Shown here piece after piece: positions 40,215-49,764 of a DNA stretch of 64,000 bases (its first letter is position 1; every line of letters starts with the position of its first letter). The position numbers were made by a program, and so were the translations under genes. Below the pieces are notes generated by a model. The model made no database searches. It was not told the origin of the DNA and saw only the letters and a program-made list of their open reading frames with translations. The stretch comes from JAMXLO01 sp037201625. Lineage in GTDB: Bacteria > Pseudomonadota > Alphaproteobacteria > Acetobacterales > Acetobacteraceae. The stretch lies in NCBI GenBank assembly GCA_037201625.1, contig JBBCGR010000001.1, positions 700,266 through 764,265 on the forward strand, given 5' to 3'.

Positions 40215-41210
40215 ATGAGCTTGATGATGGACTTGCCCCTCACCGGATCGCCCGGCATCGGGCCCGGTGTGCCGCTCCCCATCATCCACGAGGAACCAAG
40301 CTGGCTCGAGCGCCCGCCTGCATCGTTGCGCGGGCTGGCGTCGGGCATGTCCGCCTCCCGCTGGCGCGGCATACCGGAACCGGCATGCCGCGCCACATCG
40401 TCCATCGACCCGGCATGCCATGTGATCTCCGTGGCGCTCAGGACGATGAAGCTGACGGTGTCCGCGTCGGGCCGGACGGTCCATGAAGGCTGGCTGACGC
40501 CAGGCACGGTGAAGGTGCACCTGCCGGGCCAGGCGCTCGAGGCAACGTTCCTGGGTCCGTACGACGTCCTGCACCTGCACATGCCGAGCGAACTCCTCGC
40601 GCGGTGCATGGCCACCGGGCACGACGAGGAACGCGGGACGTGGGTGGAGATCACCGATTCCCCGATGGCGTCGGACCCGGTGGTCGACCGCCTGGTGCGG
40701 TCGCTCATCCGCTCCGACGGCCTGGGCGACGTCCTGGATCAGCTCCACGCCGAGAGCATCGCACTGGCGATCGTCGCAAGGGTGATCAGCAACTTTGCCA
40801 GGCGCGCCATGCCGGCCACAGCGCCGGCCGGCGCCGGGCTGGCGAAATGGCGGCTGCGGCGGTCGCTCGACTTCATCGAAACGCATCTCGCCGCATCGAT
40901 CGGCCTGGCCGACATGGCGGCATCGGCCGGCATCTCGCGGATGCATTTCGCGGCGCAGTTCCGCGCGGCGATGGGCATCCGGCCGCACGACTATCTGCTG
41001 CGGCGGCGCATCGAGCGCGCCCAGGACATGCTGTCGACCTCGCGCCTGCCGCTGGCGGAGGTCGCGCTCGAGGTCGGTTTCAAGAGCCAGTCGCACTTCA
41101 CCACGGTGTTCACCAAGCTGGTTGGCGAAACCCCCAGGAACTGGCGGCAACGAACGCGCGCGGACGCGGCGGCGACCGGCACCGGATCGGCGATTTCGCG
41201 CATGGCCTGA
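40215..41210 (+). CDS. AraC-family transcriptional regulator
   Basis: This 331-residue protein has a C-terminal double helix-turn-helix of about 100 residues: LDFIETHLAASIGLADMAASAGISRMHFAAQFRAAMG, cut here to its key parts ASAGISRMHF and the second helix VALEVGFKSQSHFTTVFTKLVG. The N-terminal 200 residues should sense a ligand. It precedes an RND efflux pair on the same strand by 91 bp, so it is a likely activator of that pump. Its own promoter region carries palindromes. Confidence 0.9.
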   Translation: MSLMMDLPLTGSPGIGPGVPLPIIHEEPSWLERPPASLRGLASGMSASRWRGIPEPACRATSSIDPACHVISVALRTMKLTVSASGRTVHEGWLTPGTVKVHLPGQALEATFLGPYDVLHLHMPSELLARCMATGHDEERGTWVEITDSPMASDPVVDRLVRSLIRSDGLGDVLDQLHAESIALAIVARVISNFARRAMPATAPAGAGLAKWRLRRSLDFIETHLAASIGLADMAASAGISRMHFAAQFRAAMGIRPHDYLLRRRIERAQDMLSTSRLPLAEVALEVGFKSQSHFTTVFTKLVGETPRNWRQRTRADAAATGTGSAISRMA

Positions 41211-41301
41211 GGCAAATCGCAGCCAGACGCGACCAGACACGGCAGGCGGCGCGCTCGTATCTGCGGGCCTGGCAAAGAACGCCACACGATACCGGAGGAC
41301 G

Positions 41302-42480
41302 ATGCCCATGGCATGCCGCACGTGCATCATCATCGGCGTCGTGGCCGTGGTCGCCGGCGCCGGCATCGCCGGCTGGCAGATCAATGCGCAGCCCACGCAA
41401 CCGGCCGCCGCACCGGCCGTCCCCGCCGTGCCCGTGGTGGCAACGAAGGTCCAGGTCTCCGACATGCCGATCGTCAAGACCGGCCTCGGCACCGTCGTTG
41501 CCTACAACACGGTCGCGGTCCACGCACAGGTGACCGGAACGATCGAGAAGGTCGGCTTCATCGAGGGGCAGGAGGTGCATCCGGGCAGCCTGATCGTGCA
41601 ACTCGATCCGCGGCCGTACCAGGCGATGCTGCAACAAGCCGAGGCCAATCTGGCGCGCGACCAGGCGCATCTCACCAACGCGCAGGCGAACCTCGCCCGC
41701 TATGTCCCGCTGCAGAAGAACGGCTTTGCCACCGAGCAGCAGGTCAGCGACCAGACCGCATCCGTCGCCGAACAGCAGGCCGCCGTCGTTGCGGACAAGG
41801 CGGCCATCGACAATGCGCAGACACAGCTCAGCTACACCACGATCACCTCGCCGATCGATGGCGTGACGGGAATCCTGGGCGTCGACATCGGCAACATCGT
41901 GCAGCCGACCGATACCAAGCCGATCGTCACCATCACGCAGATCCAGCCGATCTCGGTGGTGTTCACGCTGCCGCAGAACGACGTTCCCGCGGTACTGGCG
42001 GCGATGGCGAAGGGGCCGCTGCAGGCGATCGCCTATTCGCAGGATGCCAGCAAGGAACTGGCAACCGGCACGCTGCTGCTGGTGAACAACATGATCAGCC
42101 CTACCTCCGGCACGGTGGACCTCAAGGCCACTTTCCCCAACCAGGGCCGCATGCTGTGGCCGGGCGAATACGTCACCGTCCGCCTGGTCCTGGAGGTACG
42201 GCACAATGCGCTCAGTGTGCCGCTCACCGCGCTGCAGCAGGGCCAGAACGGCTCCCTGGTGTTCGTCGTCGGACCGGACGACACCGTCCAGACGCGCGCG
42301 GTGAGCGTTGCGGAAACGCTGAATGGCCGGGCGCTGATCGACCAAGGGCTGCAGGCCGGCGACACCGTCGTCACCGCCGGCCAGTACCGGCTCAACGAGG
42401 GCACCAAGGTCGTCCTGGTGGCGCCGAACGATCCGCACCTGCAAACCTCCACGCCGGCTACGCAGGGGATGCTGCAGTGA
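41302..42480 (+). CDS. RND efflux periplasmic adaptor (membrane fusion protein)
   Basis: This protein has about 392 residues. An N-terminal membrane anchor (IIIGVVAVVAGAGIAGW) is followed by a barrel-sandwich domain (VAVHAQVTGTIEKVGFIEGQEVHPGSLI), a coiled-coil hairpin (about 115-190, LARDQAHLTNAQANLARY) and a beta-barrel domain (LPQNDVPAV). This is the MdtA/AcrA order. An ATG two codons on (41308) has better spacing to GGAGG and may be the real start. It overlaps the permease gene (GTGA), so the two form one unit. No outer-membrane factor gene is near. Confidence 0.92.
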   Translation: MPMACRTCIIIGVVAVVAGAGIAGWQINAQPTQPAAAPAVPAVPVVATKVQVSDMPIVKTGLGTVVAYNTVAVHAQVTGTIEKVGFIEGQEVHPGSLIVQLDPRPYQAMLQQAEANLARDQAHLTNAQANLARYVPLQKNGFATEQQVSDQTASVAEQQAAVVADKAAIDNAQTQLSYTTITSPIDGVTGILGVDIGNIVQPTDTKPIVTITQIQPISVVFTLPQNDVPAVLAAMAKGPLQAIAYSQDASKELATGTLLLVNNMISPTSGTVDLKATFPNQGRMLWPGEYVTVRLVLEVRHNALSVPLTALQQGQNGSLVFVVGPDDTVQTRAVSVAETLNGRALIDQGLQAGDTVVTAGQYRLNEGTKVVLVAPNDPHLQTSTPATQGMLQ

Positions 42481-45400
42481 GCCTCTCCAGCCCCTTCATA
42501 CGCCGGCCCGTCGGCACCGCGCTGCTGATCGTCGCGATCATCCTGCTGGGCGGCACCGCCTATGGGCTGCTGCCGGTGGCGGCACTGCCCAACGTATCGT
42601 ATCCAACGATATCGGTGACCGCCCAGTTGCCGGGCGCCGATCCCGAGACCATGGCATCGTCGGTTGCGACACCCCTGGAGCGCCAGTTCGGCCAGATCCC
42701 CTATCTGTCGCAGATGACCTCCACCAGTTCGCTGGGCTACACGTCGATCACGCTGCAATTTGCCCTCAACGACGACATCAATGCGGCGGCACAACTGGTG
42801 CAGACAGCGATCAACGCCGCGTCCGGGCAGTTGCCGAAGGACATGCCCACGCCGCCCACCTATCACGAGACGAACCCGGCCGATGCACCGATCCTCGTGC
42901 TCGGACTGACCTCCGACGTGCTGCCGATCACCACGGTCGACGACTACGCGGAGAGCATCCTGTCGCAGAAGCTGTCGCAGGTGCCGGGCGTCGGCCTGGT
43001 CAGCATCGGCGGCGAGCAGCATCCCGCCATCCGCCTGCAGGTCGACCCTGCCAAGCTGGCCGCCAACGGGCTCGACCTCGAGGATGTCCGCAACGCGCTG
43101 ACCAATGCCAGCGTCGATCAGCCCAAGGGAACGCTCTACGGGCCGACCCGCTCCTATTCGCTGCAGACCAACGACCAGATCCTGACGACGGGGGGATGGA
43201 ACCGGCAGATCATTGCGTATCGCACCAACGGTCCGATCCGCGTGTCCGATGTCGGTACCGCGGTGGTCGGGCCGCAGGACCAGACGCTGGCCGGCTGGGT
43301 CAATCGTAACCGCGGCATCATCCTTGCCATCCAGCGCCTGCCGGACGCCAACGTGATCGAGACGGTGAACCGCATCAAGGCGATCCTGCCGGAACTGAAA
43401 GCGATCCTGCCGCCGACGATCAACATCTCGGTGATCTCCGACCGGACCACGACGATCCGCGCATCGGTGCGCGACGTGCAGTCCACGCTGCTGCTGACCA
43501 TCGGCCTGGTGGTGGGCGTGATCCTGGTCTTCCTGCGGAATTTCTGGGCCACCATCATTCCGGGCGTTGCAGTGCCGGTCTCGATCATCGGCACATTCGG
43601 CGTCATGTACCTGTTCGGCTACAGCCTGGACAATCTCTCGCTGATGGGGCTGTCGATCGCGGTCGGCTTCGTGGTCGACGATGCCATCGTGATGGTGGAG
43701 AACATCGCGCGACAGCTTGAGGCAGGGAAGCCGCCGATGCAGGCGGCGCTCGACGGCGCGGCGGAGATCGGCTTCACCATCCTGTCGATGTCGATATCGC
43801 TGATCGCGGTGTTCATCCCCCTGCTGCTGATGGGCGGGCTGGTGGGCCGCATGTTCCAGGAACTGGCGGTGACCGTGACGATCGCCATCGCCATCTCTGG
43901 CTTCGTCTCCCTCACGCTGACACCGATGATGGCCGGCCGCCTGCTGCGCAAGGAACGTCCTGATCAGCAGGGCCGCATCTCGCGCGCGCTCGAACGCTGC
44001 TTCGATGCGATGGTCGCAGGCTACGACAGCGTACTGATCGTCGCGCTCCGCCATCGGCTGGTCACGCTCATGGTGCTGCTCGGCACCGTCGCGCTGACCG
44101 GCGTGCTGTTCGTCATCATCCCGAAAGGCTTCTTTCCCGAGCAGGACACGGGATTGATCCTGGGCGTGACGGAAGTGGCCGAGGACATCTCGCCGGACGG
44201 GATGGCGGCGGCGCAGCGGCAGGTGATCGACCTCGTGCTGCAGGACCCGGCGGTCGAATCGACCGGTGCCTATATCGGTGCCGGCGGCGCCACGTCGACC
44301 GAGAACCAGGGCCGGCTGTTCGTCGCGCTCAAGCCGAAAGCCCAGCGCGCGCCGATCGAGCAGGTGATGGCGCGGATCGACGCGGCGATGAAGAAGCTTG
44401 TCGGCATCAGGCTGTTCATGCAGGCGGTGCAGGACGTCAACATCGGCGGCAGGCTCACGGCGACGCAGTACCAGTACACGCTGACCGACGTCGACCTGAC
44501 CGAACTCGACCGCTGGGCGCCCATCATCCAGACCGCGCTCGGCAAGCTGCCGCAGATCACCGACCTGACGAGCGATCAGCAATCATCGGCCCCGCAACTG
44601 ATGTTGACGATCGACCGCCAGACCGCCTCGCGCCTCGGCATCACGCCCGCCAGCATCGACGGCGTGCTGTACGATGCCTTCGGACAGCGGCCGATCGCAC
44701 AGCTCTACACCAGCCTGAACCAGTACTACGTCATCATGCAGGTGCAGCCGGGCCTGCAGATGGGACCCGACGCGCTGGGGCGGATCTACGTCCGGTCGCA
44801 GAGTTCGGGGATGGTGCCGCTGAGCGAACTCGTGTCGCTGCACCAGACCGCGACGCCGCTGTCGATCAACCACCAGGGACAGTTCCCATCGGTCACACTG
44901 AGCTTCAACCTGCGTCCCGGCGCGTCGCTCGGTTCGGCCATTGCCGCGATCGACCAGGCGGTCGCGGCGCTGCATGTGCCGCCCACGCTGCGCGCAGGCT
45001 TCCAGGGCAATGCGCTGGCCTTCCAGAGTTCGCTGGCCAGCACACCGATTCTCATTCTCGCGGCGCTGATCGCGGTCTACATCATCCTGGGCATCCTGTA
45101 CGAGAACACGATCCACCCCCTCACCATCCTGTCCACCCTGCCCTCGGCCGGCGTCGGTGCGCTGCTGACGCTGTGGCTCGCCGGCCTCGGGCTGGATGTG
45201 ATCGGCATCATCGGCATCATCCTGCTGATCGGTATCGTCAAGAAGAACGGCATCATGCTGGTGGACTTCGCGCTTCAGGTGCAGCGCGAGCAGGGCGGCA
45301 CGGCCGAGCAGGCGATTCACCGCGCGTGCCTGCTGCGCTTCCGACCGATCCTGATGACCACGATGTGCGCGCTGCTCGGCGGCCTGCCGCTGATGCTCGC

Positions 45401-45587
45401 CAACGGCACAGGCTCGGAACTGCGCAAGCCCCTCGGTTACGCGATGGTCGGCGGCCTCATCCTGTCGCAGGCACTGACGCTGTTCACCACGCCGGTGCTC
45501 TACATCTACATGGACCGCCTCTCGGCCCTGCTCGGCCGCGCGCTTGGCAAACAGCGCGCAACCGCGCCCGCGGCGGCGCACGACTGA
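42477..45587 (+). CDS. RND-family multidrug efflux permease (HAE-1/MdtB-like)
   Basis: This protein has about 1036 residues, the usual length for HAE-1 proton-driven pumps. It begins FIRRPVGTALLIVAIILLGG, has twelve expected membrane segments, and keeps the transport motif in TM4 (GLSIAVGFVVDDAIVMVENIAR), with the paired Asp residues that carry protons. Large periplasmic loops follow TM1 and TM7. The GTG start overlaps the adaptor stop. With the adaptor it should export drugs or toxic organics across both membranes, using an outer-membrane partner encoded elsewhere. The upstream AraC gene is the likely regulator. Confidence 0.94.
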   Translation: MSLSSPFIRRPVGTALLIVAIILLGGTAYGLLPVAALPNVSYPTISVTAQLPGADPETMASSVATPLERQFGQIPYLSQMTSTSSLGYTSITLQFALNDDINAAAQLVQTAINAASGQLPKDMPTPPTYHETNPADAPILVLGLTSDVLPITTVDDYAESILSQKLSQVPGVGLVSIGGEQHPAIRLQVDPAKLAANGLDLEDVRNALTNASVDQPKGTLYGPTRSYSLQTNDQILTTGGWNRQIIAYRTNGPIRVSDVGTAVVGPQDQTLAGWVNRNRGIILAIQRLPDANVIETVNRIKAILPELKAILPPTINISVISDRTTTIRASVRDVQSTLLLTIGLVVGVILVFLRNFWATIIPGVAVPVSIIGTFGVMYLFGYSLDNLSLMGLSIAVGFVVDDAIVMVENIARQLEAGKPPMQAALDGAAEIGFTILSMSISLIAVFIPLLLMGGLVGRMFQELAVTVTIAIAISGFVSLTLTPMMAGRLLRKERPDQQGRISRALERCFDAMVAGYDSVLIVALRHRLVTLMVLLGTVALTGVLFVIIPKGFFPEQDTGLILGVTEVAEDISPDGMAAAQRQVIDLVLQDPAVESTGAYIGAGGATSTENQGRLFVALKPKAQRAPIEQVMARIDAAMKKLVGIRLFMQAVQDVNIGGRLTATQYQYTLTDVDLTELDRWAPIIQTALGKLPQITDLTSDQQSSAPQLMLTIDRQTASRLGITPASIDGVLYDAFGQRPIAQLYTSLNQYYVIMQVQPGLQMGPDALGRIYVRSQSSGMVPLSELVSLHQTATPLSINHQGQFPSVTLSFNLRPGASLGSAIAAIDQAVAALHVPPTLRAGFQGNALAFQSSLASTPILILAALIAVYIILGILYENTIHPLTILSTLPSAGVGALLTLWLAGLGLDVIGIIGIILLIGIVKKNGIMLVDFALQVQREQGGTAEQAIHRACLLRFRPILMTTMCALLGGLPLMLANGTGSELRKPLGYAMVGGLILSQALTLFTTPVLYIYMDRLSALLGRALGKQRATAPAAAHD

Positions 45588-45617
45588 AGCCGCGACGCGC
45601 CACACCGGCCTATGCGG

Positions 45618-47264
45618 TCAGTGCCCGTAGAGCGTCTGGATGCTTTCGTGCAGGCGCTGCGACAGGGGCGATGCCGCATAGGCATCCGTCACGACCTCGA
45701 TATATACGCCGCTGTCCGCCCGCGCGGCGGCTTCGAGCGCCTGGTCCAGTTCGCTGCAGGTGCTGGCGCGGGCGGTGACCCAGCCGTCGCAGCCGAGCGC
45801 ATGCGGCAGTTCGGCATAGCGCCACGGCGCCACGTCGTTGTACGCGATCGCCGGGTCGCGACACAGCAGCCGCTCGATCAGGTAGCCGGAGTTGTTCAGC
45901 ACGAAGACGACCGGCTTCAACCCGAGGCGTCCGAACTGGCTGATCTCCTGCGCGGTAAGCTGATGGGAGCCGTCGCCGGTCACCAGCACGACGCGGCGAT
46001 CGGGCGCCGCGACCGCCGCACCGAAAGCGGCCGGCGTGGCCCAGCCGATGGAGCCCCACAGCGTCTGGTTGTGGAACGTCGCGCCCCGCGGCATGCGGGC
46101 GAAGCCGAGACCCATCGAGGCGGTGCCGGTCTCGGCGACCAGGATGTCGTCGGCCCGCAGGAAGCGCGCCCAGCGAGGATACAGCGCGGCCGCGGTGATC
46201 GGGTCGTCACCGCTCCCGACCACGGGCTCACTGACCGCCTCGCCGATGCCGGGCCAGGTCGCGCGCCGGGGAAGATGCTGCGCCAGCCAGGCGAGAAGGT
46301 CGCCGATCTCGACGTCCAGATAGGTGTGGCCGCCCACCCGCGTCCGGTGATGGCCGATCGCGATCGTCCTTGCCGGATCAAGCCGCGATGTGAAGGCACC
46401 GGTATTGAAGTCGCTCATGATCGCACCGGCGACGATGATCGCGTCGCAGCCTTCGACGAACACGCGCACCGCCTCGTTCATCAGCCTGCCGTCATACATG
46501 CCGATGAACGCAGGCTGCGACTCGTCGAGCACGCTCTTGTCCATGAACATCGTCGCAAACGGCAGGCCGGACGCATCGACCAATGCCTGCATCGCCGGGC
46601 GCATGCCGGTCCGCGCGATCAGCACGCCGGGCAGGATGCAGGCACTCTGCGCCTTCGCCAGGACCGCGAGGATCGCCTGGCCCGCAGCCTCCAGCGCATC
46701 GGGATTGCTCGGCGGCAGCACCGCGGGCTGCGCCGAGCCACGCATCGGCTGCTCCGCCAGATCGGCCGGGAACGCCATGTACACCGGCCGGCGGTGATAC
46801 AGCGCCTCGGCGATCAGCCGTTCGGTTTCATATGCAACGTTCTGCGGCGTCATGACCGCCGTCGCGCACACCGTCGGCTCGGCCATGCGGCGATAGAGGT
46901 CGAACTCGCCGTTGCCCAGCGTGTGGTGCACCAGCGACCGCGCGGCCTGCAGCGCCATCGACGGCATGCCGACGAGATGGAACAGCGGCACATGCTCGGC
47001 CCAGGCGCCCGCCACGCCGTTGATCGCACTGAGTTCGCCGACGCCATAGGTCGTGCAGAGGGCACCGACGCCGGAGACGCGCGCATAGCCGTCGGCAGCG
47101 TAGGCGGCATTCAGTTCGTTGCAGCAGCCGATCCAGCGCAGCGCCGGGTCGTTGCAGATCGCATCATTGATCGGGAAGGAAAAGTCACCTGGGACGCCGA
47201 AGACGTCGTTCACGCCGATCGCCTTCAGTCGCTCGAGGACGTACTGGATCACCGTGGTGGACAT
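45618..47264 (-). CDS. ThDP decarboxylase, indolepyruvate/phenylpyruvate type
   Basis: This protein has about 548 residues. Glu50 (CCNELNAAYAADGYAR) is the catalytic Glu of ThDP enzymes, and the ThDP motif is VTGDGSHQLTA followed by VFVLNNSGYLIER. In the block near residue 115 it reads HHTLGNGEFDLYRRMAEP, much like indolepyruvate decarboxylase and unlike Zymomonas-type pyruvate decarboxylase. It probably converts aromatic or branched 2-keto acids to aldehydes, as in the indole-3-acetic acid route. The start at 47264 has AGGAG upstream. It is convergent with the RND permease (30-bp gap). Pyruvate as substrate is not excluded. Confidence 0.88.
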   Translation of the reverse strand: MSTTVIQYVLERLKAIGVNDVFGVPGDFSFPINDAICNDPALRWIGCCNELNAAYAADGYARVSGVGALCTTYGVGELSAINGVAGAWAEHVPLFHLVGMPSMALQAARSLVHHTLGNGEFDLYRRMAEPTVCATAVMTPQNVAYETERLIAEALYHRRPVYMAFPADLAEQPMRGSAQPAVLPPSNPDALEAAGQAILAVLAKAQSACILPGVLIARTGMRPAMQALVDASGLPFATMFMDKSVLDESQPAFIGMYDGRLMNEAVRVFVEGCDAIIVAGAIMSDFNTGAFTSRLDPARTIAIGHHRTRVGGHTYLDVEIGDLLAWLAQHLPRRATWPGIGEAVSEPVVGSGDDPITAAALYPRWARFLRADDILVAETGTASMGLGFARMPRGATFHNQTLWGSIGWATPAAFGAAVAAPDRRVVLVTGDGSHQLTAQEISQFGRLGLKPVVFVLNNSGYLIERLLCRDPAIAYNDVAPWRYAELPHALGCDGWVTARASTCSELDQALEAAARADSGVYIEVVTDAYAASPLSQRLHESIQTLYGH

Positions 47265-47443
47265 GCTGCGCTCCTGATCGGCCCGGTTGCCCGCTGGCGA
47301 AACTCCGAATCCCTGATCGCGCCGCAGGCCCGCATGTTTCGCACAGGTGCGCCGTGCTGTCTGCCGCCGACGCTGCGTGCTGCCGCGTTCGACACGCGCC
47401 GCCGGACGATCGCCGGCGTCGGCGCGGACGGGACGGCAGCGAT

Positions 47444-48136
47444 CTAACCCGTGCTGTCGCCAGGCGGATCTACCGCTGCCGCCTCCAGCAGGTCCGCGTC
47501 GTTGTTGCGCGGCGTGTTCACCCGCCGGCTGACCGGCCATGACCGCAGCGTGCCGGCAGCGGACGGATGCAGCAGCGCGGCGGGATCTCCCTGCTCGTCG
47601 CCGAGCCATGCCGGCCAGTCCGCCGGTTCCAGGATCACCGGCATGCGCTCATGCAGTGCCGCGATGTCGGCATTCGCCGTCGTCGTGACGATGGCGAAGG
47701 TGCGAAGGATCGTGCCGTCCGCCAGGCGGGCACCCTCCCACAGCCCGGCAAACGCGATCGGCTGGCCGTCCGCCCGGGCGATGGCATGGGGCTGCTTGGC
47801 GGCGCCCACGGCCTGCCATTCGTAGAACGCATCGGCCGGAACGATGCATCGCCGGGCGGCGAACGCGCCACGGAACAGGCCCGACGTCGCGACGGTTTCC
47901 GCCCTGGCGTTGATCGGACGCTTCGCCTTCTCGGGCTCCTTGGTCCAGGACGGCAGCAGGCCCCATTTCAGCAGGTCGAGATGGCGTTCGCCGGTCTGCG
48001 GATGGCGCCGGATGACCATGGCGTCCTGGGTCGGCGCCACGTTCCATGACGGTGGAATGTTGGGCAGTGGATTGACCGTCTGGAACAGCCGCGCGAGGGC
48101 CTCAGCGGGCAGGAAAGAGGCGTAGCGTCCGCACAT
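47444..48136 (-). CDS. yedK: SOS-response-associated peptidase YedK/HMCES
   Basis: This 230-residue protein carries the SRAP catalytic set: Cys2 (exposed by Met removal), Asn76 (INARAET), Glu106 (FYEWQ) and His162 (ALHERMPVIL), matching the E. coli spacing. Cys2 forms a thiazolidine crosslink with abasic sites in single-stranded DNA, shielding them during replication. The protein is cytosolic. It stands alone, 63 bp upstream of no co-directional partner, so it is likely a single-gene unit. An SOS box was not identified by eye. Confidence 0.94.
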   Translation of the reverse strand: MCGRYASFLPAEALARLFQTVNPLPNIPPSWNVAPTQDAMVIRRHPQTGERHLDLLKWGLLPSWTKEPEKAKRPINARAETVATSGLFRGAFAARRCIVPADAFYEWQAVGAAKQPHAIARADGQPIAFAGLWEGARLADGTILRTFAIVTTTANADIAALHERMPVILEPADWPAWLGDEQGDPAALLHPSAAGTLRSWPVSRRVNTPRNNDADLLEAAAVDPPGDSTG

Positions 48137-48199
48137 GAAGAGCCGCCAGTTTGCGTGGGCCAGAATTATAGCCGGATTCGCCGCCTCGTCGCCCGCCCG

Positions 48200-49468
48200 T
48201 CACGCACGGTCCCCGGCGCCAAGCCAGACGGCCGCCGCCGTGAGCAGGGCCATGACGCCGGTGCGCAGCGTGGGTTCGATCACCGGCGCGAAGTCGGGCG
48301 CATGGTTGGCCGGCAGTTCATCGACCGTGCCAGCCTGCACCGCGGCAGCGAACCGGTCGGGATCGATGCAGCCCAGCATCCAGTAGACCACCGGCGAGTC
48401 CCACGCCGCGCCGAACAGGCTGAAATCCTCGCTCGCCGTCGCCGCCGGGATCTGCCGCACCAATTCGCTGCCGAAACGCTGCGCGAACGCGGCGGCGACC
48501 CTGCGCATGCAGGCCGCATCGGTGTCGGTGCGGGGGAACTCGCTCAGCACTCCATAGCCCGGCGGCTTCGGCGCGCCCGACGCCACCGCCTCGGCATCCA
48601 GCACGCGCCGGATCGCCGCCAGCACGCGGGTGCGGACCCGAGCCTCGAACGTCCTGACGTTGAGGCGGAGCAGCGCGCGGTCGGGGATGACATTGTCGCT
48701 GGTTCCCGCCTGCAACGCGCCGACCGTGACGACCGCCGCATCGTTCATCGCGACCTCACGCGACACGATGCCCTGCAGCCGCATCACCGCGGAGGCCGCC
48801 ATGACGACGGGATCGATGCTCTTGTGCGGCATGGAGCCGTGCGCGCCGCGGCCGAACAGCGTGACCTCCCAACTGTCGCCGGCGGCCAGGATCGTGCCGG
48901 CGCGCCAGCCGATCGAGCCCGCCGGCGCCGGCGCCAGATGTTGTGCGATCGTTACGTCTGGCCGAGGGAACCGCCTGACGAGACCGTCCTCGAGCATCGC
49001 CTGGGCGCCCTGCGCGGTCTCCTCGCCGGGCTGGAAGACGGCGAGCACCGTGCCGCGCCACGCATCGCGACGCTCCGCCAGCACGCGGACGGCACCCAGC
49101 AGGCAGGCGGTATGCATGTCGTGGCCGCAGGCATGCGCGATGCCGGTCGGCTGGCCGAAACGATCGGTCCCCGTCGCGCTGCTCGCATAGGCCAGGCCGG
49201 TCGCCTCGGTCACCGGCAGCGCGTCCATGTCGGCGCGCAGCAGCACGGTCGCGCCGTCGCCGTTGCGCAGCACGCCGACGACACCGGTGCCGCCGATGGC
49301 TTCGGTCACTTCGCAGCCGCAGTCACGCAGCGACGCCGCGACGATGCCCGCGGTGCGATGCTCCTGCATCGACAGTTCGGGATGCGCGTGCAGGTCGCGG
49401 TAGAGATCGCGCGCCGCGGCCAGCACGGTCTCCGGCGGGTCGAGCGCGGATGCAGCGGCGGCGGTCAT
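48200..49468 (-). CDS. M20 amidohydrolase (hippurate-hydrolase type)
   Basis: This protein has about 422 residues. The metal-binding motifs of M20D enzymes are present: RADMDALPV, then HACGHDMHTACLLG, FQPGEETAQGAQAML and a late ATASEDFSLFG. A dimerisation domain (about 185-300) interrupts the catalytic domain. It would hydrolyse an N-acyl amino acid or aromatic amide in the cytosol. The ATG overlaps the stop of the small CxxC gene upstream. Its substrate might be an aromatic amide linked to the nearby phenolic-acid genes, but this is inference. Confidence 0.9.
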   Translation of the reverse strand: MTAAAASALDPPETVLAAARDLYRDLHAHPELSMQEHRTAGIVAASLRDCGCEVTEAIGGTGVVGVLRNGDGATVLLRADMDALPVTEATGLAYASSATGTDRFGQPTGIAHACGHDMHTACLLGAVRVLAERRDAWRGTVLAVFQPGEETAQGAQAMLEDGLVRRFPRPDVTIAQHLAPAPAGSIGWRAGTILAAGDSWEVTLFGRGAHGSMPHKSIDPVVMAASAVMRLQGIVSREVAMNDAAVVTVGALQAGTSDNVIPDRALLRLNVRTFEARVRTRVLAAIRRVLDAEAVASGAPKPPGYGVLSEFPRTDTDAACMRRVAAAFAQRFGSELVRQIPAATASEDFSLFGAAWDSPVVYWMLGCIDPDRFAAAVQAGTVDELPANHAPDFAPVIEPTLRTGVMALLTAAAVWLGAGDRA

Positions 49469-49719
49469 CGCATGATCCTTCGCGCGGGCTGATCGATGGG
49501 TGCGATAGCGCCGGCGGCCTCGCAGCGGAGCCGCTCGCCGGGACCGAGCGTGGCGAGCAGCCGCCGGCCGAGACGCAGCGCCTGCTCGGACGACAGCGCA
49601 GCGGGATGTTCCAGCAGCTCGAGAAGACGCAGCACCTGCGCCCGTTGCGCGCTCCTCGGATCGTCGGCATCTCGCGTGCACCAGCGGCACATGGCATTCC
49701 CCGTGATCGGCGTGGTCAT
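49465..49719 (-). CDS. Small CxxC protein coupled to the M20 gene
   Basis: This 84-residue protein has an early MCRWCTRDAD (CxxC) that could bind zinc or form a redox pair, and a leucine- and arginine-rich helical middle. Its TGA stop overlaps the ATG of the M20 amidohydrolase, which is the main reason to accept it as a gene. A second ATG at 49692 (MCRWC) is an equally possible start. The family is not recognised; with 46 bp between it and the divergent LuxR-type gene, promoters must be short or overlap. Confidence 0.5.
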   Translation of the reverse strand: MTTPITGNAMCRWCTRDADDPRSAQRAQVLRLLELLEHPAALSSEQALRLGRRLLATLGPGERLRCEAAGAIAPIDQPARRIMR

Positions 49720-49764
49720 AGCGTGCCCGGTCCGGTAGCATTCCGGCATCATCAGAAATGGTGA

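Noticed and set aside
41313..42476. Upstream extension of the RND permease frame
   Set aside because: The frame is open through the adaptor gene, but the residues are low-complexity and the family start (FIRRPVGTALL) begins at the GTG at 42477, which overlaps the adaptor stop.
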